Assembly: GCA_023374045.1 (NCBI GenBank)
Contig: CM041777.1
Location: 463,417,827 to 463,481,826, forward strand
DNA: 64,000 nt
Origin: Limonium bicolor
Taxonomy: Eukaryota > Streptophyta > Magnoliopsida > Caryophyllales > Plumbaginaceae
Direction: 5' to 3'
Below are positions 49,201 to 61,200 of the stretch, one piece after another. Under the pieces are notes generated by a model that made no database searches, had not been told where the DNA came from, and worked only from the letters and a program-made list of their open reading frames with translations. The position numbers and the translations under genes were made by a program. Each line of letters opens with the position of its first letter. The stretch's first letter is position 1.

Positions 49201-52200
49201 AAGCATTGCAATGCTTTAAAACAACTTACGTAAGCAAACGAAGGAAGCATGTCAGACTTATTCAGGTAGAATATGATGTAAGTGTCTAATTGCTATCCAA
49301 ATAGTTTCCAAGGACACGTGATCCAACTACACCTTTGCTAAAACAAAGGTAAGAAGTAGGATAAAATAGAACTTAAGAAGGAAGCAGGCACTTCCTGGCT
49401 CCTGTAATAGTACAGATTGGATATACATCATAAAAAATTCAACAAATGAATCATGACTAGGAGGAAGCAGCATTAAAAATTTGGCATGGATTATTTTAAA
49501 TCAGTAACTTTAATATTGAGAATTATCCAATTTGATTTAATGCTTTCAGCGGAGAGGAGACCATGGTCATTAAGTAGCATTAGTCACAGGTTTGCTTCAT
49601 GCCTAATAGAATATAATGGAAAGCATCAATATCAATAGAGAGGCCTAACTACTAAAATTAAAATAAGCTGAATGTAGCCAAGTACGAAGCACATTAATAT
49701 ATAACATATTCAAGTGGTAAACAGATACCGGTTCATTGCGACTGCCAACAGATCTCATTAAGATGTTTGATGTTCCATCATCCAGTAAAATACGGACTTG
49801 AACAGAGGCAGAAGAAGCTGCACTAGCAGCTGCTGCAGCTGCTTGTGCAGCCATAGCAGCAGCTTCTTTTGCTTTTCTTGATGAACTGCCCTTGGGAATC
49901 ACAGGCAATCTTGGAGGCACTGCTGATTCCAGTATAGCAAACCTATCACCACATGTATCCCATGCCAAAAGCCTTGCACTCCCAGAGTCAACTATTGACC
50001 AGTCACTAGCCCTAAATACTGAGAAGTAGGGAATATCAGGCCACACAATTGCAAGATACCTACAATTAAAATGTGAGAAGTGTATAAGTTATGTACTCGG
50101 AGAAAACAGCTAAATTATTTTAAGTTTGATTCGTAAAACAAAACCAAAAAATACTAAGAGAAAATATCAAACTTAAGCAGAAACCAAAAACTAAATGCGA
50201 AGTCAAACGAAAATAATAGGAAAAGCACAACAGGTTTTTCTATGTTTTTCGAGAAAATTGCTAATAGTATCAGTTATATTCCATTCCTTTTTCTTTTTCT
50301 TGGAGCTAAAAACCAGAAAAATAGAAACAAAAATTTGTCTTACTTATTGGAGACAATGTAATACATCTTTCAACTTTGATACTATGTCCGGTGATTTAAA
50401 AGGCATGATACCACAAATCTTTGAATGAACAGAAGCCAATTTTTATTAAAGTAAGAAGTAACTTACTTTCCTGAGCTGCTCATAGAGACAACAGAATATG
50501 AATCGTGAGGAACTGTTGCACTCATGCGCTTTTTCAATTGCTTCACCTGCAATGTCTCTTGGTAGTCCCCTCTAGGCCTACCTGATTCAGGCAGAGAGCC
50601 ATTACTTCCAAGTGATGGATTTGCGGTGTTGGATAACTGAAAGTTAAGCAATTGGAGCTCTCTTTCAAACACATATACAGCGGAAAGCTCTCTGCTTCCA
50701 GCAGGAGATGGTAGAGGAGCAACTGGTGGAAGAGATCGAAAATCAAACTCGCACATTATGACACCAATGTTAGTTCCAGTAGCCACAAGGTGTGGTTGTA
50801 AAGGATGAGCAACCATGCAGTAAGCCTGCAATGGTAATTTGGAGTCTCTTAAAAATATCATTTGCAACAAAAGATAAGCAGATGAAACACTCATGAAGAA
50901 TCTATTAGAACTTTGAAAAGAAAACTGCACCCCACAATGTTCAATAGAAAAACCATGATGGAAGGAGACATTTAAAAAGTTCTAACAAACTCCTAACTGA
51001 ATCTAGTCTGGCAACACCCTTCACGAAGCATGCTTATCAACTCATATTAGACACTACTTGCGAAAAACTCAAACCAAATATTTGACAAATTAAGAATGTG
51101 AAGAAAGTATAAAAAATATGGGACCTTTCACCAAACATGAAATACCTGATACCATTAGTTCCCCAAATAAAAAAAAAAGGAGCAGATCAACATGGCTCAT
51201 GGCCTCCTTTATAGTAGAATTTGGTAGGATTTATGCATTAAGTATAGTAGAGTTTCTCCCTCCAAAGATGCCTTGATACTTCTTTTATATAGCTTATTTC
51301 TCAATTAAGATTGTGAAGAAAGTATAAAAAACAAGGGACCTTTCACCAAACATGAAATACCTGATACCATTAGTTCCCAAAATAAAAAAAGGACCAGATC
51401 AACATGGCTCATGGCCTCCTTTATAGTAGAATTTGGTAGGACTTCTGCATTAAGTATAGTAGAGTTTCTCCCTCCAAAGATGCCTTGATACTTCTTTTAT
51501 ATTATTTCTCAATTAAGATTGTGAAGAAAGTATAAAAAACAAGGGACCTTTCACCAAACATGGAATACCTGATACTAGATCAACATGGCTCATGGCCTCC
51601 TTTATAGTAGAATTTGGTAGGACTTCTGCATTAAGTATAGTAGAGTTTCTCCCTCCAAAGATGCCTTGATACTTCTTTTATACAGCTTATTTCTCAGTGT
51701 GCTGGTGCAGTGATCATTGAAGAATTTCAAGGCCAACAATTTTGTTTGCACAAGCTTCCGGCCTAGGTTTTGTCCTACTTTTTTCATATTGGTCTTCGCA
51801 ATCTAGAAGAAAGGTGATAGGTTACCCTTGGGGTACGGTTAAGCTCTAGGGGCCCCTTGAAGGTCTAAAGTGAAGTGTATTGATATGTGGATGTCTAGGA
51901 CTCACTTGGTATGACCTTGATGATCTCATGTGAAACACCCTATATGGTCAACTGTCCAACAACCTAGCTCCCAAGCGAATCAGGCTTGAAAACTACCCCT
52001 TTAAGTGATTTGTCATACTAAAGCGTAAAAGTGCAAGATCTTGTTATTGTAGTCAACCATATGTATCCTAATAAACCAATAACTTTACTGCCAATATCCC
52101 GATGTGGGATTAGAGTATCATATTCCCCCACTTATAGAACATGACGTCCTCGTCGCCAGCCTAACATCAAAGTCTCATGGACCTCTCGGTAGGTGTAGGG

Positions 52201-55200
52201 TAATCCGTCCCGACACGGTCCCAAGTTGACTCTGATACAATTTAAAACATCCCATATGGGCAACTGTCCAACAACCTAGCTCCCAAACCTTTGGGCTTGA
52301 AAACTACTCCTTCAAGTCCTTGTCCTCACTTAGGCCTAAAAATGGAAGACCTTGTTGTAGTCCACTCATATGATCCTTATAAACCAATAACTTTACTACC
52401 AAATCTCTGATGTGGGATTACGGTATCACACAAGAAATAAATCCCCCCCAAAGACACATGATTGAGATGATAAATGCGGGACATATTGGGACACATTACT
52501 TTGAGATATTGTGAGCCATATTAGGACATAGTTAGCCATATTTCTACTCCTTAGTTTGTTGAATTAATGGGTTGCGCACTTTAAAATATAGTAGCGAGGT
52601 TGGATTCTCGGTTATGCGTTGGAATCCGGGTTACGCTGCGGCCTGCGGGTTGCACCCAAAGAGAGAGAAAAGTTGTTTTGTCCTAGAGGCGTGTTGGAAC
52701 AACAAAGATAATTTAATTAATTTGGTTAATATATTGTTCAGTTTTATTAAAGAACCAGACATGGAATATTCAAGAATACTTAGGAGTGACAAAATTGGTT
52801 GTTGTGTGTTAATATTGTTTAAATGGTTTTAAAAGTGAATTTTTTTTAGAGAATGAAGTGGTAACTAGTTTCTCTGACTTTATTGTGCTTTTTGTATGTT
52901 TGTTTAGATTTTTGCCACAGGTGCAGGGACGACAACTCCACTTAGATTGAGTATTTATAATCAACTCTATTTAAGACTTTGAGATTCTCACAGTTTTTTT
53001 ATGAGATTATATTATTAATGTTGGAAATATTTTATTAATAATAATTTGGTTATTTTGTTAAATGTTTGAGCCTTAGCACTCATTTAATTGCCAGTGTGGC
53101 AGTAAAGCTTCGGTTTAAGATTTGACTCCGCTGCCTAATAATAAATTAGCATTGTTAATTATTTGGCTTAATACAAGGTTAGAAAATCAGGGATCAAAGT
53201 GGTATCAAAGCAAAATCACCAGCGAAGATGGAGTTGAAAGCTCAACTAGAAGAACTTTTAGAGAAGGAATACATTCGCGCGAGTGTCTCACCTTCGGGAG
53301 CACCAGTCCTCGTCGTGAAGGAGGGTGGAAGCTTAATGCTTTTGTACTGATTACTGAGAATTGAATCAAGTGACCGTGAAGAACAAGTATCCACTCCTGA
53401 TGATAAATGACTTGTTTGACCATTGTGTGGAGCAGAAGTTTCCTCAAAGATTAACCTGAGATCAGGGTACCACCAGTTGAGGATCACGAAGAAAGAAATA
53501 TCCAAAGCTGCTTTTAGAACTTTGTATTGGCACTTCATATTTACTGTGATGCCTGTCGGGTTAGCTAATGATCCTACGGTCTTTATGGATTTGATGAACA
53601 TGATATTTGGTCCATACTTGAATCAGTTTGTGGTGGTCTTCATTGATGATATCTTGATCTACTCCAATACCGAAGAAGAGCATGAACATCTAAGGAAGGT
53701 TTTGCAACTTTTAGGGACAACCAGTTGTATGCAAAGTTGTCCAAATGTGAGTTCTGGCTTGACAAAGTTTCCTTCTTAAGCCATGTTGCGACCAGTGAAA
53801 GGATTCATGTAGATCGTGTGAATGTGCAAGCTGTTAAGGATTGTCCCATACCAACCAATGGGACCGAGGTCCGAAGCTTTCTTGGGTAGTCGGATATTTC
53901 AGGAGGTTTGTGAAGGATTTCTCAAAGATCACCAGGACTCTCACTAATTTGATGAATAAAGTAACTAAGTTTCATTGGAGCGACAACTGTGAAGAGGCAT
54001 TCTAGAGCCTGAAGGAATGACTTACTATACCACTTGTCGTGACCTTGCCATCCGGTATAGAAGGGTTTGAAGTTTACAGTGACGCTTTAAATTTGGACTC
54101 GGTTGTGTACTTTTGCAGCACGAAAAGGTGATAATTTACGCCTCAAGACAATTGAAGAAGTACGAGGTAAGATACCCTACTTATGACTTGGAGCTGACTG
54201 TAGTGGGTTTGCCTTAAAAATCTGGAGGCATTACTTGTATGGGGTTACTTGCAAGATCTAAACTGACCACAAGAGCCTGAAATGCATCTTTTCTCAAAAG
54301 GAACTATATAAGACAAAGAAGATGGCTAGAGCTAATAAAAGATTATAATTTGGAGATCCAGTATCATGAAGGAAAGGGGAACGTGGTTGCTTATGTTCTA
54401 AGCAGGAAGAAGTCACTCAATGAATGCCATCCGGATCCTTCCCGATGAATTGGCTCGTGAGCTTCAAGATTTGGGCTTAGATTTGATGGAGGCTGAAATT
54501 TAGATGTATAGTTGTGGCAACATTGGATATTCAGGAGGAGATCATCATAAACCAGCCCAAAGATGTGAAACTTGACAGAACTAAGAAGAAGATGCAAGAA
54601 GGCAAGTCACAAGATTTCACGATCCATGATGATGGAGGACTTGGACTCAAGGGAAGGATGAGTGTGCCTCATATGCATGCTTGACCTGAAGAAGAAGCTA
54701 ATAAAGGAGGCCTATAGCACTCTTATTCCATGCATCCAGGTGGAGATAAATTACACAAGGATCTTAAGAAGCGCTTCTCGTGGCCCAAAACGAAGAAGAA
54801 AGTAGTTGAGTTTGTAGCTAAGTACCCCACGTGCCAAAAGATGAAGTGAGCACAAGTGAATGGGAGGTTTAGTTCAGCTTCAGGAGATTCCTGGGTGAAA
54901 ATATGACTCCATTACTAAAGATTTATTGTGAGTCTCCATTACACTAAGGTCGGATGAACCAGATATTGGTCATTGTGGATAGACTTACTAAAGCGGCACA
55001 TTTCATTGTTGCGAAGGATACCTGGCTTATGGAGCAACTAGTGGATGCTTATATAAAGAACGTTGTGAGAAACCACAGTGTTCCGCGTACTATAGTCTCT
55101 GCTGAGATTCAAGAGTATTGTCTTGATTTTGGCAGCAGTTTCAAAAGGCCATGGGATCAAAGTTGAATTTGAGCACTGCCTATCATCCAGCCACAGACGG

Positions 55201-58200
55201 ACAAACAAAGAGGACTATCCAAACTATGGAAGAAATACTGTTTAGAAATATTGTGGGTAGGGGGCGGGGGAGAAATAGGTCCAACAGAGGGAATTATGTA
55301 ACATACCCATATAGACTAGTAAGGCCCAATACCCATGAGATTCCATCCTAAACCCAATTGGCATTAGGTGGAGTAGCCCATAAGCTATATGAACTACATA
55401 TTAGCTATATAATTTTTCAATGTGTGACTCACACTTGCTTTTAACATCCCCCCAAATGTAAGTCGCTCACCTTCATTGCCTCCCACATTGCATTCTTACT
55501 GCTTGGACCCACTTGGTACTGGCCCGGTCCATTTTCTTGGTTTATCGTGACACAGTCCGTTTCTACACGAGTATCCATTTAAATCGTGGTGCATTACCCA
55601 ATGCTGAACCCGGGCTTTGATGCATGTTAGAAATATGTGGGGGGGAGAAGAAATAGGCCAACGAAGGGAATTATGTAAAATACTCATATAGACTAGTAAG
55701 GCCCAATACTCATGACAGACTGTTGGACAAGGACTGTTAACAAGAACTTGGAACCAAAATCAGTTTTACATGCTCTTACTTTATTTGTTAACCTAATGTC
55801 CATTTCAAAACTAACCAAGGATCTTAATTGTTATGCTATTTTCTCTCCTTCTGAGTACATTCTGCAGGAGCTACACTCGGGGAGGAAGATTGGTCATGCT
55901 AAGGAAATAAATGGGTTTTATATTTTAAAGGTGTTAGAGAAAAATCAATCTCAAGCCTTATCCACCACCACCGCAAACAAAAACATCTGGTTGTTTCACA
56001 AAGATTGGGCCACCCACCATTTAGCCTTCTTAAGCATATGTATCCTAAGTTGTTCCAAGGGAAAAATGTTGTTGATTTTATCTGTGAAGTGTACGAAAGC
56101 TAAAATACAACAGTTTCCTTTCCTCTGAGTAATACAAGAAGGCATGCCCTTTTCAACTCATTCGTAGCGATGTTGGGGTCATGCTCCTTTGGAAAACATT
56201 TCTGCTACAAAATGGCACATTTCCTGCATTGATGATTGTACAAGAACACATGGGTCTATCTCCTAAAAACAAATCTGAAATCAGCAATATCATTCCCACG
56301 TTTTGCTCTATGATTCACAATCAAATCCATACAAAATCCAAAAGTTTCGAACTGATTATGCCAAGGACTATTTCAACCACTCATTGACACTTTTTTTCCA
56401 AACTCATGGGATTCTTCACGAGTCATCTTGTGTCTACACCCCACAACAAAATGAAGTGGCTGAAAGGAAAATCGTCACATCCTTGAAGTTGCTCGTGCTC
56501 TCTTATTCAAAACCAATGCACCTAAACACTATTGGGGGAAACTGTTCTAACAACCACTTTCCTAATTAACAGATTACCTTCTTGTGTCGTCACCTACAAA
56601 AGTTCCTTGGCTTCCTTAAAGAATTCCACTCTTACTTTCATCCATCTCCAGGACTTGAACCTAATGTGTTTGGTTGCACTACCTTTGTTTCCTTAAAGAA
56701 TTCCACTCTTAACAAATTACCTTCTTGTGTCGTCACCTACAAAAGTTCCTTGGCTTCCTTAAAGAATTCCACTCTTACTTTCATCCATCTCCAGGACTTG
56801 AACCTAATGTGTTGGTTGCACTACCTTTGTTCATATCCATAACACTCAAAGAGGGAAATTTGACCTTAGAGCTCTCAAATGCATCTTCCTTGGCTATTCA
56901 GCAACTCAAAATGGATACAAATGCTACCATCCCACCACAAAAAGAACCTATGTCTCCACCGATGTTACTTTCGATGAGCCTAAACCCTTTATTTGCAATC
57001 CTACTACTACAGAAGAAGAGTCGTCATCTTCCACCTTTGAGTCACTTCAACCTTTAAGATTGCCACCTCAAGAATATCCTCCAACACCTGACTTGACCAA
57101 CAATTCTAACACCAACATTGAGCAAACAAAAACCTCTACCACACCATCTCACAACATAATCGAACAAACCGGAAAATCCACCACATCATTCCCATTTTTT
57201 CCTTAACTTACAGGAGAAGGGCACCCGTTCCCTACCAGACACATGGCTAAGATTCCAACCTGCAGGAAGGTCCTGAGGATGCAGCACCAGATATGGCGAA
57301 GAATGTAGCAACAGATCCTTCATCCTGTTCTCCCTCACCTCCACCTAATTCATATCTTCACATTCCTATTGCCCTTAGAAAAGGTACCCGAGTGTGTAAC
57401 AATTAACTCCTATACCCATTAGCCAATTCACTTCCACTCACACACTTTCCCTTGCACACAAACTTTTCCTCAGCAAAATTCAAGAGATCCTATACCCAAA
57501 ACTCTAACGGAAGCATTCTAACATAAGGAGTGAAGGGAAGCCATGAAAGAAGAGATGAGGGCTCTAGAGAGGAACCAAAGATGTAGTAGACTGCAAATGG
57601 GTCTTTACTTAAAACTATAAATCTGATGGCAACCTAAAAAGATATAAGACTCATCTTGTGGTTGTGGCTAAAGGTTTTACACAAGCCTATGGGATTGATT
57701 ATGTGAAGACTTTTGCTTCGGTTGCCAAAATGCACACAATTCGTATTCTATTGTCTCTTGCTGCTCATTTTGATTGGAGTCTATCACAGTTTGATGTGAA
57801 TAATGCATTTCTCCATGAAGACCTAGAAGAAGGAACCTATATAAAGATTCAACCAGGTTTTATTCCACCTTTAGCAAACAAAGTCTGCAGATTAAAGAGG
57901 CTCTTTATGGCCTTAAACAATCTCCTCGAGCATGGTTTGGCATATTTGCTAACGTGATGAAGAATGCAGGTTACAAGCAAAACCAAGTTGACCATAGCCT
58001 ATTTATAAAACATTCATCATGAGGGGGAGTAACTATACTTTTGGTATATGTGGATGATATCATTGTTACTCGCAATAATATCGATGAGAGAGCAGCTGAA
58101 CAAAAGATTGGAAACAGAGTTTGAAATCAAAAGCTTGGGCAAGTTGAAATATATCCTTGGAATTGAAGTGACACAATCTTCCAAAGGCATATTCATCTCG

Positions 58201-61200
58201 CAACAGAAGTATATCATTGAATATTGCTGTAAACCGAAAAGAGTGGTTATAAATCAGCTCGCACACCCATTGATCCTAACCATAAGCTTGGAGCGGCCCT
58301 TGATGACCCGGTTGTGGATACAGAAACGTATCAAAAATTGTGTGGAAAATTAATCTACCTATCCCACACAAGGCCGGACATGGCTTATCCTGTCTCTGTA
58401 ATCAGCCAGTTTATGCATGATCCTAGGGAATCTCATCCCGCAGCAGCTTCCGGAATCCTTCATTATCTTAAAGGTAGTCCCAAAAAAAGCATTTTATTCA
58501 AAGGGGCAGTGAACTACCTTTAGAAGCCTTTACAGATGTTGCCTATGCAGGATCAGCGGTAGATAGAAGATCTACCTCAAGATATTGTGTTTTTTTTCCA
58601 GTAAGACAAAGTAAGTAGCAGAGTGTTGTTGCTAGATCATCAGCTGAATCAGAGTTACGTTCTCTTGCACATAGTCTATGTGAACTACTATGGTGCCAGA
58701 TCATTCTATGAAAAGACCAAGCATAATGAGATAGATCGACATTTCATCAGAGAAAAACTTGAACAAGGAATTGTTTATTTGAGTTATATCTCTTCAAAGA
58801 AACAAATTGCAAATGTGTTAACAAAAAGTCTTCACAACTCTTGCTTTTATCAACTGATTTCCAAGCTTGGAATGGATGACATACACCATTCAGCTTGAGG
58901 GGGAGTGTTGAACAGTCATCATTAATATGTATATTAGTTGTATTCAGTCTATTAATCTGTCCGGTTGTATTTCCATGTAATTAGTTATTTACTAGACAGA
59001 TTAATTATTCAGTTTCCAACAGTCGGGAAGCCCAACTGTCGTCCTTTATCTCCCCTCTAGAGTATTCTAACCCTTGTATAAATATGTATCACTTCTCTTA
59101 ATAATACAACACATAATTCCTCTCATTTCTCTACAAATGTGTAGACCGTATGTATATTATGGGCATTATGTTACATAATGTATGGGTTATGACTAAAGTT
59201 GGTTTAAACAAAGCAAAAAAACTTTCAATACACCCTCTTTGGGACAGCTTAGTGTTTACTCAGTTTATTTGATGGTTTGTTGTGGTCACTTTTGTATTTT
59301 GTATGTAATAGACCGTGGGTGGTTAAAGATTAAAAAAAAAAGAGCTATGCAGAATTAAACTTGGTTTTTGGTTTAGCTTTTGCATAAACTGTTATCATAC
59401 TTCCTCCTGTTCTCAATAGATGATTTTTGGGTTTTCTCACTCTTCTCAAAATATAAGATGTTCTAGAATTTTTTGTCATCTACTTTCCAATTTTGCCCTC
59501 AACTTTTATCTCACAACTTACTTTTCAAAGTACTTCAATTCCCAATGCAAAAAGTAAGCGTAAAATGATCTACTTTTTTTCTCCTTAATTCTTGTGCCCA
59601 TAGCTAGAAAAAAATATATTTAGAACAGGAGGGAGTAATGTTTAGTTCCCTTATTGCTCTTGGATTAACATTTTGAAATTTAAAGATGTAATCTTGGTCT
59701 ATAAAGTATGTAACCCTCTAAGTTGGATTGTGGCTTTATATTTAATTTATGTATATCATCAAAGGTTGGCACGTCCCTTTACGATCTGATATAGATTGAA
59801 GGGTGAAAATTCCCATTGATGTAGGCTTCCTAGAAACTGCGGGTTGTTAGGTATGGTTAGCCTTAACATTCCCGGTCGATGAATGTGGCAATAACATTCA
59901 ATATTTTAGAATTTCCGCTGCATCACTCAATTATTAAACAAATGTTTAGGTGAAAAGTGGGGGGTGCTACAATAATCCCCTAATAATTAGTCACAGCAAG
60001 AATCTTCCCATATAAATTGAAAGAAAAGAGGTAAGTAAAAGCGTAGATGGTAAGGCTCGTAACATGTTGTGTTTCCACCAAATTAATTCAGAAGTGCAAG
60101 AATTCGATGTTTATTAAAGGCCGCAAACCAAGCATGCAAAATAGTTATTTACCCTTAGTTTCTTGTGGGATCCAAGTGCATGGGGAGGCAACAATGATGA
60201 GAGTTCACACAGTGGCCTTGTCAATGCTGAATAAGTGGGATGCTCTATTGCCCTGCAGATATACAGCGAAAAGTTGAGTAACACATGAATTAATGCATAA
60301 TTGACTTTTGTAGAGATGCGTGTCTTAAACATGTTGAGAATAATAGTCAAAATGCTGCAGCACTAATATGAGAAGGTACGTAATGGAAAAAGATAATAAA
60401 AAGAAGACAACGAAGTCATACCATATGTGGGAATCTTTGACACATGTTAGAATGTCAAGGTTTGGGGCTCGCGGATGACACCAAGACGCGACACTATGGC
60501 AAACCATCTTTGAGACAGGTTTTATGCGCCTCACTTCCTGAAAAGTAGTATGTTTAGAGAAAAGGAAGCCAAGATGACGTTAAGCGGTGAGGTCAATTGT
60601 CCCATGACCCTTAAATCGTGTATATCATACAGACCCCCACCCCCAACACACACCCACACACCCCAAGTTTAGCTTACAGAAGCCAAGTTGAGAGCATTAT
60701 ACTTTCCATATTCGTGAGCAACAATTGCAGAAGTGTTCGAAGGTAATCAAATCCATTCTAATCTTTACTCTAGAAACTCAGCCTCGTAGCAAAGAAGGAT
60801 GAAAACAGCTAGCACATCTTCATATCCATAGCTCAATAGTCTTCAGCTGCCAGGTCATTCTCCCTAATTTCAAAAAGCTTCTAATTACATAATGCTTCAG
60901 CATTCAAATATTACCTTGAAAGAGACAGTGTCCCAGATGGCAAGGGTCTTGTCAGCACCAATAGTAATTAGTTGTGGCGCACTTCCCATCACCCTGGACA
61001 GTTCAATAGCTACAACTCCACCGTCGTGTGCCTTATAAGTTATGCAAACATAACAATACAGTCAAAGATTTGTCTGCTGGAGAAATTAGAGCAATAACAC
61101 CTAACAAGTAAGGAAGCACCCTCACGGCTCCAAAATTTCAAAACCAGAGCAATCTCAAGATGTTTGATTGATACCAAATGCACAGATCAAAAGAATAATA

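Noticed and set aside
51090..51698. Regular tandem repeats considered as a CRISPR-like array
   Set aside because: The units are about 210 bp, contiguous and lack spacers, in a plant intron.
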